From assembly GCA_030248215.1 (NCBI GenBank), contig JASANG010004039.1:1-64000 (forward strand): a DNA stretch of 64,000 nt, in the 5' to 3' direction. The notes under the pieces are model-generated. The model saw only the letters and a program-made list of their open reading frames with translations. It made no database searches and was not told the origin of the DNA. The translations under genes were made by a program, and so were the position numbers. The number at the start of each line of letters is the position of its first letter. The first letter of the stretch is position 1. Origin of the DNA: Enoplolaimus lenunculus. Taxonomy: Eukaryota > Nematoda > Enoplea > Enoplida > Thoracostomopsidae. Positions 1-24,972 of this stretch are shown here, piece after piece.

Positions 1-46
1 CATTTAGTTGCTCATAATATACTCTATGTGTGAAAGGGTTAATCCT
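1..46 (-). mobile_element. End of a family D tRNA-like MITE
   Basis: The first 46 bases end in AAAGGGTTAA. They are the reverse complement of the start of the element at 16743-17009, sharing the TTAACCCTTT end and the ATGAGCAACTAAAT block. The rest of the copy lies left of the window. Confidence 0.55.
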
Positions 47-133
47 TACAACTGCGTTTCAAAAATCTATTATTTTTGTCAACTAGCCATAGGTGCTACA
101 CATATTTGAGAATTTTTTCCCAGATGAAATTAC

Positions 134-343
134 CTTCACAAAACGGAGCTTCGTTATCCCAGACACCATCGGGGCCACATATTAAGGTGTCCGTTGTTCC
201 ATTAAGAGCAAAACCATAATTGCATGCAATAACTGCTTGAGTTTGCTGCAGAATTGCACCCCCAAACACGCTGTCAGATGTGTTGTAGGTTACAGTAGCG
301 TTGCTAACGTTAAATGCAGGACAAACAATATAGCATGCAATTT
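134..343 (-). CDS. Sushi/CCP domain exon (partial gene)
   Basis: A 210-bp exon on the minus strand encodes one sushi (complement control protein) module. It is bounded by a TTTTCAG acceptor above 343 and a GTAATT donor below 134. Visible features are a Cys near the start, a mid-domain ACNYGFALNG stretch and the terminal CGPDGVW...PFCE signature with the conserved Trp and last Cys. The exon has symmetric phase 1-1, as is usual for shuffled sushi modules. Sushi domains bind protein ligands outside the cell. No further exon of this gene is seen, so the rest probably lies left of the window. It runs opposite to the channel gene that begins just to the right. It may be the edge of a neighbour, a gene nested in a channel intron, or an inverted copy of a module. 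The domain call is firm; the gene identity is unknown. Confidence 0.75.
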
Positions 344-578
344 CTGAAAATATAACATTTTAATATAACATTATATTTATATATTAAAGCTGGACCGCCC
401 CACATACGTATTTTGTGCAGCGTTCTAACAGATTTTTGTTTACATTATGTACTCAAATTAACACTGTATGCATTGACAATACCTATTGTTTCGGATGTGT
501 TTCATATATCTGCAAAGTACTACAGCGTTTCAAAAAGTATCTTTTTTAATTTCGTTCACTTAAATATGAACGACCCAG

Positions 579-15217
<14,639 letters not shown>

Positions 15218-15489
15218 ACTCGCAACGCGTGCCTTTATATGAAGCTTTAATATTAAAATATATTTCAATCTTTTTTGCAATATTTTGCTAATTTATTTTG
15301 ATTTTCACATATTCAAAGTACTTGCATGATATTTCTTTGTGCAAGAATTGAATATTTCTTAGTTAAGCAGTACCATATAAGAGGCGTTCAGAGAAAATTA
15401 TGCTATAAATTCGTCAGAGTTTAAATGCGCAACGTGCGGATTACTGATCCTCTGGTCTAATTACTAAGCTACGCAGCTATGCAAAACAA

Positions 15490-15721
15490 GGCCAATGTTA
15501 CTTTAAGGAGCGTAACTGTAGATTAAGCGTATTCCTAAACGCAAGTCTAAGCCTAAGCGTTGCAAAAATGAGTTCGTAAGCCTAAGCCTACGCCTAAGCT
15601 TAAGCCTAAGCCTAAGTCTAAGCCTAAGCCTAAGCCTAGGCAAAAAATGTAATCCAGAATCTAAACCTACTCTTTTATAGACGCACCTAAAACCTGGACG
15701 CCCCTTAAAGTAACATAGGCC
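15490..15721. mobile_element. Family B MITE (TTAGGC core) copy 1
   Basis: The ends GGCCAATGTTACTTTAAGGA and CCCCTTAAAGTAACATAGGC are inverted repeats. The interior is a run of CCTAAG, the reverse complement of CTTAGG (TTAGGC phase). It starts about 270 bp after the channel stop codon. Confidence 0.75.
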
Positions 15722-16384
15722 CAAAAAGGTATGGCTATAATGACTTTAAGGCGCCGTATAAACGCCTAAACCTTAACCTGGAGAAAATATTCACGAGTCG
15801 CGTAGTTTTCCTGATAAGGGGGACAATGCTTCTTGCACTGGGGGGTGTGTGTTCCCCACCTTTTAAGCTTATGCGACATACCCGTTTTAAACTGTAAGCT
15901 CTTACAGTGCATTTTGTTAGCTGAATAGTTAATATATCTCTGATACGTAACGACTTAAAAGACTATTTTGCTGTTTGGACACAAATTAATCCAGAAGCCA
16001 CCAAATGATCGTTGGGGAGGACATCCAAGCTATGTCCCCCCGATCGGGAATCAACAACAAAATTTTGTGTCATGATTTGTGTCTCAAGCTGTCCCGGTTA
16101 TAACGTGAACCATGCATTATGCGGTCAAAATTTAAAATTTGGTAGGAACGTAGGCAAAATTTTGTAAAAGGTGTTTGCGAGGTAACAGAAACCTCCGATC
16201 TTTTGTACTTTAGAAATTTTAATTTGTCGGTATATTATGATGATTTTGGGAAATTTAAATTTAGTTATTGGCTCTTGTACATTTCACCCCTTATTCAAAT
16301 TTAGGCTTAAAGTTAGCCTGTCAGACTTTCACTTAGGTAAACGTTTCGGTAAAGGTTTAAGCTCAACACTTGTTTTTAAGCTTT

Positions 16385-16593
16385 CACTGCAAAAAATGGT
16401 GAGTCAAATTGACTGTCTCCGAAATAGGCTCTACGGAACTACACCAGATGAGTCAAATTCGACTCTGCCTGAGTCAAATTCGACTTACTGAGTCGCACGT
16501 TTGACTTTGACGGAGTCGAATTTTAACTCAGTTTGTGTAGTTTCGTAGATCCTATTTCGGACAGTCATTTTGACTCACCGTTTCTTTGCAGTG
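16385..16593. mobile_element. Family G MITE copy 1 (GAGTCAAATTNGACTC)
   Basis: CACTGCAAAAAATGGTGAGT at the left is mirrored by ACTCACCG...TTTGCAGTG at the right. The whole 209-bp element is a near palindrome of GAGTCAAATTCGACTC words. Relatives are at 27865-27967 and 28400-28622. Confidence 0.75.
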
Positions 16594-16742
16594 TAGACAA
16601 GAGTTTTATAAAACCTAAGCCTGAGCGTAAGTCTAAGCCTAAACTTGTATGGGGAAGTGTACGAGAGCCCGATTGTTTTTAATAAAGCAAATTTATGCTT
16701 ATGAACAGTATTGTAGCTTTTGATAATTTATTACCAGATGAT

Positions 16743-17009
16743 TTAACCCTTTAACTCATAGAGTATACTATGAGCAACTAAATACAAGTAATATACGAGC
16801 AACACAGACACTGTAAGCAGTGTTTAACAATTATATATGCACAGTGCAATATCTCAACAAGACGTGGCAGCCCCCTCGAGCTCGAGCATCAAACTCCCAT
16901 AGCTCAGTAGTCATCGGAAACGCCTCGAACCCGAGAGATTGCGGATCGAATCCAACCTTGAAATGACATCTCATATGAAATTGACAATATTCATGTGCGA
17001 AAGGGTTAA
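16743..17009 (+). mobile_element. Family D tRNA-like MITE copy
   Basis: The 267-bp element starts TTAACCCTTTAACTCATAG and ends ATGTGCGAAAGGGTTAA, so its ends are inverted. Inside are AGACGTGGCAGCCCCCTCGA, an A-box-like TAGCTCAGTAGTC and a B-box-like GGATCGAATCC. Confidence 0.65.
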
Positions 17010-17249
17010 ATTTAATTGGTCTAAAAATTCAATTATGTAGTTGATTAAAAGTGATCATATAATAAATTATGTCTATGGGATACATCGCAGTTATTAACAA
17101 TAAAGTTGTCAAACTCCAAATGAGTGTACGGAATTATTCGGAATCTTTGGCGAAACATTATACCGGAACCAGAATAAAACCCTTTCAAGGGCGTAAAGAC
17201 CAGGGATAGACAGTATATATAACCACTTTCGAAATTTCGGTCTGTGTAA

Positions 17250-17425
17250 AGATGTAAAGATTAGCGGCGGAACGTTTTGCTGCAGGACTCGAACAGAGTA
17301 AGCTTAAGCTTGGGACTAAGTTTTTTTTAGTCTTAAGGCTTTCGGCTTAGGTATAAACACATTCCTACGCTTAGGCTTAGGCTTATTCAACTGTTACGGC
17401 CCTGTTCTATATATTGGTCAAAATT
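17250..17425. mobile_element. Family A MITE (TTAGGC core)
   Basis: The left end TGTAAAGATTAGCGGCGGAA and the right end GTTACGGCCCTGTTCTATAT are diverged inverted repeats. CTTAGGCTTAGGCTTA lies between them. Confidence 0.55.
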
Positions 17426-18137
17426 TCTGCAGACCCAACGAAGCACATTTATGGATATTAATTTTCCACCTACTACTTAATGGGGCGGACACTTTTCCTT
17501 CACGGATCCGGCTTAAACCATCCCGAACTGAAAACCTAACTACGCTTCTACTGTGGTCCCTCTAAAACAGAACTTTAGCCCTCTGAAAGCGTCAATGCCT
17601 AGTGGGATTGCGGTCGATTGAAATTTAATTTTCACTAAGTGCATGCGCCTATGCGTCCAGCACAATCTAAACCTAGTATGCGAATGATAAATTACATTTT
17701 AAATTTTAAAAAATGGGTAGACTAAGCGAATATATGTATCCCCTCTCTACAGTTTTAGAGACAAGAACCGCACTTTGAACAAGACTTTAGACAATTACTT
17801 GTTTAAAAATCAAAATAATATTTTACCTGTAAGGATATTCCCTATTAAACTCAGACATCCCGTAGTCATCCTGTGATGTTTGCCAACGAATACAGACCAA
17901 AGCTTGTAATTTTAGCCGTGGAATATGGACCGAAACTTGTCGCAGTGTGGGCTCAAACCGTAGCCAACGTTTCGAATTCATAAAATGTTGTTTTATCGAA
18001 TATTTGACAACTTAATAATTGTAAGCACAATTGCTCGCGTGCGTTCTGCATTGTTGCATCTCATAAATTATCGACTCTCATGAGGATTTATACGCACGAC
18101 AAACCAGCCGTGCAACCACAAATTGTTAGGTTGAAGA
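17426..18137. other. Gene-free stretch without a recognised element
   Basis: About 700 bp of unique-looking sequence with no recognisable coding exon, RNA or repeat. Confidence 0.4.
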
Positions 18138-18345
18138 GCCCATGTAAAGATCAGGGGCGGAACGTTTTCCTGTGGGACTAGAAAAGAGTAAGCTTAAACT
18201 TTAGACTAATTTTTACTTGGCTTAGGCTTACGCTTAGGCTTAGGAATAAACTCATTCTTACGCTTTAGGCTTTAACTTAGGCGTTGGCTTAGTAATGAGC
18301 TTTATAATTTTATAATACTGTTCCGCCCCTGTTCTTTACATTGGC
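18138..18345. mobile_element. Family A MITE
   Basis: CCCATGTAAAGATCAGGGGC at the left is mirrored by CCGCCCCTGTTCTTTACATT at the right, around TTAGGC-type repeats. It lies 12 bp from the next copy in a cluster. Confidence 0.7.
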
Positions 18346-18356
18346 CGGCTGAAGGA

Positions 18357-18596
18357 ACAATGGCCAATGTATAGAACAGGAGCCGTACAGTAGGCATGTA
18401 TATTCCTAAACCTATACGCCCAAGCCTACGTAAGCCTAAGCCTATTAAGCCTAAGCCTAAGCGTGTAATGAGTGTATTCTTAAGCCTAAAGCCTACGCCT
18501 AAACCTAAGCCAAATAAAAAACTAGTCTAAAGCTTAAGCTTACTCTATTCCAGTTCCACAGAAACACGTTCCACCCATCATGTTTACATGGGCCGG
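18357..18596. mobile_element. Family A MITE
   Basis: It starts GGCCAATGTATAGAACAGGA and ends TTTACATGGGCC. The interior is CCTAAG-rich, and the GTTCCA...CAGAAACACG end block is shared with other copies. Confidence 0.65.
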
Positions 18597-18885
18597 AGCA
18601 TTTATAGCGGGTAGGAAAATTTTTACTAACATAGAATTGTTTTAATGCTATAGAAAGCATTGTTGGTCTGGGGTGGCAAAGGTGTTTGCATGGAAACGGC
18701 GTTCAAGTCACCTTTGTAGTTGCCGCCTTGCCAGGTTATAATTTTCATGGTACAATACCGTCATACGGCCACCGAACTTTGCCCGTGTATCCGGTTCCGT
18801 GTTTATTCAATTTTTATAATTTGTATTTTAGTTTTTCGCCTGGTTTTTCTGCGTGTAACTTAATTAAGCCAAATCTTACTGCCAA

Positions 18886-19283
18886 TGCATAGAGCAGGGC
18901 CGGAACAGTAGTGTAAAGCAAATTCGTATGCCTAAGCCTAAGCCAAAGCCTAAGCGTAAGCATGAGCCTGTACCTATACCTAAGCCTAAGCCAAAGCCTA
19001 AGCGTAAGCATGAGCCTGTACCTATACCTAAGCCTAAGCCAAAGCCTAAGCGTAAGCATGAGCCTGTACCTATACCTAAGCCTAAGCCAAAGCCTAAGCG
19101 TAAGCATGAGCCTGTACCTATACCTAAGCCTAAGCCAAAGCCTAAGCGTAAGCATGAGCCTGTACCTATACCTAAGCCTAAGCCTAAGCCTAAGCCTAAG
19201 CAAAAAACTACTAGTCTAAAGCTTAAGTTTACTCTACTACAGTCCGGCCGGAAAACGTTCCGGCCTTATTCTATACATGGGCC
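18886..19283. mobile_element. Family A MITE with internal 48-bp tandem array
   Basis: The left terminus CATAGAGCAGGGCCGGAACA is mirrored by CCGGCCTTATTCTATACATG. Between them a 48-bp unit (CCTAAGCCTAAGCCAAAGCC...GAGCCTGTACCTATA) is repeated about five times from 18928. The 48-bp unit keeps reading frames open, giving Lys/Pro-rich ORFs that I do not regard as genes. Confidence 0.75.
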
Positions 19284-19391
19284 AACCTTACTATATTTGA
19301 GCCTGCGGTATTATTTGTAAAACACCGGAACCGTTAATCAGTAAACACTGATGCAGTTAGCGCTGGATATCAAAGGAAAAATTATATGTAA

Positions 19392-19760
19392 CATGGGCGG
19401 TACAGTAGTATAGGTCTATTCCTAACACTAAGCCCAAACGTAAGAATGAGCTTATACCTAAGCCTAAACCTAAGCCTAAGCAAACAAATTAGTGTAAAGT
19501 TCACAGTCAGGGTGGTGGCCCATGTATAGAAAAAGGCCGGAACAGTAGTATAAGTGTATTACTAAGCCTGTAGCCTAAGCCTAAGTCTAAGCATATGTAT
19601 GAGCCTATTCCTAAACCTAAGCCTAAGTCTAAGCCTAGGCCTAAGCAAAAAAGTTAGTCTAAAATCTGACTCCATCCCAGTCCCACAGGAAAACGATCCA
19701 GCCCTGTTCTATGCATAGGTCGTAAAACGTTCCGCCCCTGATCTGAACGTGGGCGCTAAT
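19392..19760. mobile_element. Two abutting or nested family A MITEs
   Basis: One copy begins near 19392 (ATGGGCGGTACAGTAGTATA). A second, from 19512, starts GGCCCATGTATAGAAAAAGG and ends near 19728 (GCCCTGTTCTATGCATAGGT). The tail GTTCCGCCCCTGATCTGAAC closes the outer copy, so one was inserted into the other. Confidence 0.6.
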
Positions 19761-20111
19761 GTCTAAGTATTCAATAAGAATACTAATTTTAAACCAAAAA
19801 TAACTTTTAGCTTATAATTATTTTATGTTTTCTTTGTATGCTTATAATTAATAAAATATTTACCGGAACTACGGTTAATTATAATAACATACCGTTGCGT
19901 CCGGTGGTGTTGAATTAGTTTTCATTAGCAACTGAAAATAGAATAACAACCGTGGTACAAGTTTTAAGGTTTAGACTCAAAATTCTACGACAGTTCGGCA
20001 GAACAGTGGTTTATGTGTTTGAAATTTTATTGCGTTTTTAGCAATATTTTTTATCTATTTTTAAAGTCAAAACGGTTGCAATATGTGCAAAACTAAAATA
20101 TTTTAAAAGTA

Positions 20112-21583
20112 AGGGTTGCGCTGTACTTGACGTCCGGTGCCGTCCAACAACCGTACGGCACCGTCCGTCACCGTGCATCACCCGTACGGCGCCATCCGTC
20201 ACCATTCGTACCGTTCGATGCCGCACGGTGACGGGCGGAGCCGTACGGTGACGGACGGTGCCGAACCGGTGACGACCGGTGACGCTCGGTGCCGTACAGG
20301 TGACGAACGGTGACGCTCGGTGCCGTACAGGTGACGAACGGTGACGCTCGGTGCCGTACAGGTGACGAACGGTGACGCTCGGTGCCGTACAGGTGACGAA
20401 CGGTGACGCTCGGTGCCGTACAGGTGACGAACGGTGACGCTCGGTGCCGTACAGGTGACGAACGGTGACGCTCGGTGCCGTACAGGTGACGAACGGTGAC
20501 GCTCGGTGCCGTACAGGTGACGAACGGTGACGCTCGGTGCCGTACAGGTGTCGAAGGGTGCCGCTCGGTGCCGTACAGGTGACGAACGGTGACGCTCGGT
20601 GCCGTACAGGTGACGAACGGTGACGCTCGGTGCCGTACAGGTGACGAACGGTGACGCTCGGTGCCGTACAGGTGACGAACGGTGACGCTCGGTGCCGTAC
20701 AGGTGACGAACGGTGACGCTCGGTGCCGTACAGGTGACGAACGGTGACGCTCGGAGCCGTACAGGTGACGAACGGTGACGCTCGGTGCCGTACAGGTGAC
20801 GAACGGTGACGCTCGGTGCCGTACAGGTGACGAACGGTGACGCTCGGTGCCGTACAGGTGACGAACGGTGACGCTCGGTGCCGTACAGGTGACGAACGGT
20901 GACGCTCGGTGCCGTACAGGTGACGAACGGTGACGCTCGGTGCCGTACAGGTGACGAACGGTGACGCTCGGTGCCGTACAGGTGACGAACGGTGACGCTC
21001 GGTGCCGTACAGGTGACGAACGGTGACGCTCGGTGCCGTACAGGTGACGAACGGTGACGCTCGGTGCCGTACAGGTGACGAACGGTGACGCTCGGTGCCG
21101 TACAGGTGACGAACGGTGACGCTCGGTGCCGTACAGGTGACGAACGGTGACGCTCGGTGCCGTACAGGTGACGAACGGTGACGCTCGGTGCCGTACAGGT
21201 GACGAACGGTGACGCTCGGTGCCGTACAGGTGACGAACGGTGACGCTCGGTGCCGTACAGGTGACGAACGGTGACGCTCGGTGCCGTACAGGTGACGAAC
21301 GGTGACGCTCGGTGCCGTACAGGTGACGAACGGTGACGCTCGGTGCCGTACAGGTGACGAACGGTGACGCTCGGTGCCGTACAGGTGACGAACGGTGACG
21401 CTCGGTGCCGTACAGGTGACGAACGGTGACGCTCGGTGCCGTACAGGTGACGAACGGTGACGCTCGGTGCCGTACAGGTGACGAACGGTGACGCTCGGTG
21501 CCGTACAGGTGACGAACGGTGACGCTCGGTGCTGTACAGGTGACGAACGGCGCCAGACGTCAACAAAAGTATAGCGCAACCCT
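20112..21583. mobile_element. Family C MITE copy 5 expanded into a 31-bp satellite
   Basis: The ends AGGGTTGCGCTGTACTTGAC and AAAAGTATAGCGCAACCCT are inverted repeats. From about 20265 to 21550 a 31-bp unit (GTGACGCTCGGTGCCGTACA + GGTGACGAACG) is repeated about 41 times. Copies are nearly identical apart from a few variants near 20550 and 20750. As 31 is not a multiple of 3, the translation cycles through all frames without stops, which creates 464- and 513-residue spurious ORFs. Confidence 0.9.
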
Positions 21584-21969
21584 CATGCCGCATACCTAAA
21601 TTCTAGCAGTCGTGTAAACGCTAGATAAAAATGATTTACGATCAAATTAAAAGTAAGTCTCGCTCGACTTTCAACTCATGGGCGGAGCTGAGATGCGGGT
21701 TTTGCGGACGGCAACTTCAATTACTTCGGTTTATATACGGTTTATTAATTGTGTCTCGGCTCGTAAAATTACCTAGCAACAGAAATTCATTTATCAATAT
21801 AGTTGAAAATCATTGGAAGGATTAAGATCCGACCGTTTGGTGGTTCTTATGCTGGTTATGCCCGTATTTCAGCTCTGGTTTACCCAGCGCAATGAGTTGA
21901 TTTGTGCGAGAATAACGTCATCTTTTTTAGCTGATGACGTTGAAAAGCGATCTGCGTCACAATAAAAAC

Positions 21970-22152
21970 GGCCAATGTTACTTTCAGAGGCGTAACAGAA
22001 GATTAAGCGTATTCCTAAGCCTAAGCGTTGCAAAAACGTGTTACTAATCGTAAGCCTAAGCCTAAGCCGAGGCAAAAAGGTATTCTAGAATCTAAATCTA
22101 CTGTTTTATAGACCCACCAGAAACATGGACGCCCCTTAAAGTAACATGGGCC
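21970..22152. mobile_element. Family B MITE (TTAGGC core) copy 2
   Basis: GGCCAATGTTACTTTCAGAG and CCCCTTAAAGTAACATGGGC are inverted ends. The interior closely matches 15490-15721, including CCTAAGCGTTGCAAAAA. Confidence 0.8.
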
Positions 22153-22263
22153 ACAAAAACAAAGTTTAGAACCTTTAAAATAAAATATAAGACAGTTGAT
22201 TTATTATACAGCCTTTGGTTCAGGCAATTTGCCAGATATACTGTAGCGAATCGAGTAAAGTGT

Positions 22264-22434
22264 GTCTCAGGGGAAATAGAAAATATTCATGTGATAAAGA
22301 GTTAAGTGTACTAAAAGTAAACAACAGTCCGTAACCTCTTCAAAGGGCACCCTGTGCTATTCGGTTACGGACTATTGTTTACTTTTAATACACTTAACCC
22401 TTTATCACATGGATATTTTCTATTTCCCCTGATA
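22264..22434. repeat. Long inverted repeat (~70-bp arms, ~30-bp loop)
   Basis: The left arm (TCAGGGGAAATAGAAAATAT...ACAGTCCGTAACC) is almost perfectly complementary to the right arm (GGTTACGGACTATTGTTTAC...TATTTCCCCTGA). The outer parts are ends of family D elements in opposite orientation. A transcript could fold into a long hairpin. Confidence 0.85.
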
Positions 22435-22662
22435 CATACTTTTATGCTATGATTCGAACTCCAGTGACTGGAGTGGGAGGCGTATACCATCACCACTCAG
22501 CTATAGGAGCTGGACGCTCGAGCCCGAAGATGCTCTCACGTCTTGTGATGATTTAGTACTATGTATACGTGTTGCAATTGTTAAACACTGCGATATATAT
22601 TATTTAACGTATATACACTGCGCTGAGTTGCCTATAGACAACTCAATGTGAGAAGGGGTTAA
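22394..22662 (-). mobile_element. Family D tRNA-like MITE, full copy
   Basis: A 269-bp element with TTAACCCTTTATCACATG and AATGTGAGAAGGGGTTAA ends. It is the reverse orientation of 23686-23954 and closely similar. The minus strand carries TAGCTGAGTGG and GTTCGAATC boxes. Confidence 0.75.
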
Positions 22663-22939
22663 TGTTTAGTTGGACCCAGTACCGCTTTTTTGTATTCTTT
22701 CTTTTGGGCAAAGCTGACTTGCTCCAGAAAATTTTTCGTTGATCGCCATGTCGGTTGATGGTTTCTTTTCCCTTTATGGACTCTAATTACAACTTATGGA
22801 CTCTGAACACTAACGGACTTTTTGGAATACAGACTCCTATTGATTGTGACTCAAAATGCCCTCTCTCCTTTTATTACCTCCATCTGGTTTGGGTGACTAC
22901 AGTATACTAGTCAATGTTCTATTTGCAATTTTATTTTTT

Positions 22940-23190
22940 AAGCCATATTTACACGTACAACTTTTTGCTGCAAGAACTTGCAGCTGCAAATTGCACGCCG
23001 TACTTGCATTTTTCCATGAGTCTATGAAAAAGCGACTGCGATAAATTCAGCGAACCTGTATGGATGTTCCACATGTGAACTATATTCCTAGCTATGATTT
23101 CTAATGAATTATTTGCAGCTGCAAGTTTTTCGCACGAGATTTTGGTCAAAACTTGCAAGTGAAAATTGCAGCTGCAAGTTCTCACAGCAA
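22940..23190. repeat. Family K-like TGCAAGTT repeat
   Basis: It holds several AACTTGCAGCTGCAA words and a GCCATATTTACACGTACAA left end. Similar in content to 57875-58181. Confidence 0.45.
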
Positions 23191-23194
23191 AAAC

Positions 23195-23352
23195 TTGCAC
23201 AAGCCTTAAAAGCCTAAGCCTAAGCGTAAGAATGAGCATATTCCTAAGCCTAAGCCTATTAGTCTAAGTCTAAGCAAAAAATTTAGTTAAAGGTTAAACA
23301 GAATCTATTACAGTCCCTCCGGCAAACGATCCGGCGCTGTTCTATACATGGG
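23195..23352. mobile_element. Family A MITE (one end clear)
   Basis: CCTAAG repeats are followed by the standard family A tail (CCGGCGCTGTTCTATACATG). The left end is replaced by the neighbouring TGCAAGTT repeat. Confidence 0.6.
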
Positions 23353-23685
23353 CCGAAACCAGTAAGCACGTGGGCCAAAAGGTGGGTGATTTCTTAGCTA
23401 AAAATACATTAACATTTCCTGCGAAACCTATTTTTAATAATAAACAAACATGAACGAATAAAGCAAGCAAAACAAGAATAAAAATAAAAGAAAGATAGAA
23501 AAGTAAAAAATAAACAAAACAAAACAGACGAAAGATAGTGACCGTCAACACAAACTGACCACTGGCAAACGCAACGGAAGGACCAAAACCCCAATATTTC
23601 GTACTATGATTTACTGTTAACAATTGCACTTCAATTCACGCTCCCGTTTTCAGGCATTTCTCGATGTACCACTGACACGGAACGC

Positions 23686-23954
23686 TTAACCCCTTCTCAC
23701 ATTGAGTTGCCTGTAGGCAACTCAGCGCAGTGTATATACGTTAAATAGTATATATCGCACCGTGTTTAACAATTACAACACGTATACATCGTACTAAATC
23801 ACCACAAGACGTGAGAGCCCCTCGGGCTCGAGCGCCAAGCTCTATAGCTGAGTGGTGCTGGTATACGCCTCCCACTCCAGTCACTGGAGTTCGAATCCTA
23901 GCATAAAAGAAGGTCTCAGGGGAAATTGAAAATATTCATGTGAGAAATCGTTAA
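23686..23954 (+). mobile_element. Family D tRNA-like MITE, full copy
   Basis: A 269-bp element from TTAACCCCTTCTCACATTGA to ATGTGAGAAATCGTTAA, with inverted ends. It carries an A-box-like TAGCTGAGTGG (23845) and a B box GTTCGAATCC (23889). They are 44 bp apart, as in a tRNA. CGCCTCCCAC between them recalls the tRNA-Gly(CCC) anticodon arm. Polymerase III transcription is inferred. Confidence 0.75.
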
Positions 23955-24972
23955 GCTTAATCCTAAACCTAAGTCTAAGCATTCCCTGTCTCATAGTGAG
24001 CAGGAGGCCTTATACTGGACCAGGCTGATTTTCGGTAACCCATTAATATTTCCTGTAATAAGCATTGGCGAAATATCAAATCAATACGTTTCCGAATAAT
24101 CTTTGTTTCAGCTTACAACAACTACTAAAAGCATTCGCTATAGGGCGTTTGGTATGTGAAAATGAAAAATCTCAAATCCCCAGCAGCTGATATGCACTGC
24201 GTTTTAAAATCGCTGACGTGTGTACCAGTGGCGGATCCAGAAATTTCTCATCAAAGGCGGTGGAGCAGTACAAAGCGGAAAACGCTTATGAGTGAAGCGA
24301 ACGAATATTCAAACGCAATTTTTTGATTGCTAAATTTTAATACACAATTTTGATTATAAATTTCTGTCGGTGGCGTAGACCGCCGGCCCGTTTAATAGAC
24401 CAGCTAGCGGTGACCGCCCCAGAGAATGTTTTTCGTTCTGTAAACAGATTAAGAGATATTGAACGTACGAGCGTAGGCAAGCGCTGTTTAAATTCAATCC
24501 AGGAGTCACGGTCCAGGTGGAACACGATGGAAATCATTTTGGTTTTGAAAATGAAAACCACCTGGTTTATTAGTTTTTAAATTGTGGAAAATATTCACGA
24601 ATTGAAATCTGGCAATTTTAAATTTTCTGGTTATACATTTTAAAGTTGCTGTACAGCCTCAAGGTGTCATTCCCCTCAGCGGTGAGTGTGGATGTAAAAA
24701 TGTGGACTCTCACGCTGAGGTTTGTATACAAATTTAAATATCACATTTCGTAGTTGAATTTTAAAATTGTTTGCCATTTTACAGATTATATGCCGAGCGG
24801 CTCTTTTGTCTAGTAATCAGAGTGTTTTTTAGACTAATGTTGAACCAATATATCAGTACCGGTAAACCAAGAGTGTCAGCATTGTTCGAAACATATCGAT
24901 ACCTGTATACGTTTTTACGGTGTTTTCAGAATTCAGTTGAACATATAAATTGCGTAGAATCTAAGAAATATA

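Noticed and set aside
18814-19320. Lys/Pro-rich and Leu/Arg-rich ORFs on both strands
   Set aside because: They read a 48-bp CCTAAG-type array between MITE ends and have no domain or splice support.
20265-21550. Regular ~31-bp repeats resembling a CRISPR array
   Set aside because: There are no unique spacers, the units are contiguous, and the genome is eukaryotic.
20038-21593. Minus-strand ORFs of 464 and 513 residues
   Set aside because: They are translations of a 31-bp satellite with no stop in any frame. The unit length is not a multiple of 3 and the flanks are MITE ends.
23845-23898. Functional tRNA-Gly gene
   Set aside because: The A and B boxes fit, but the acceptor and T stems do not pair well and the sequence recurs as part of a 269-bp repeat.
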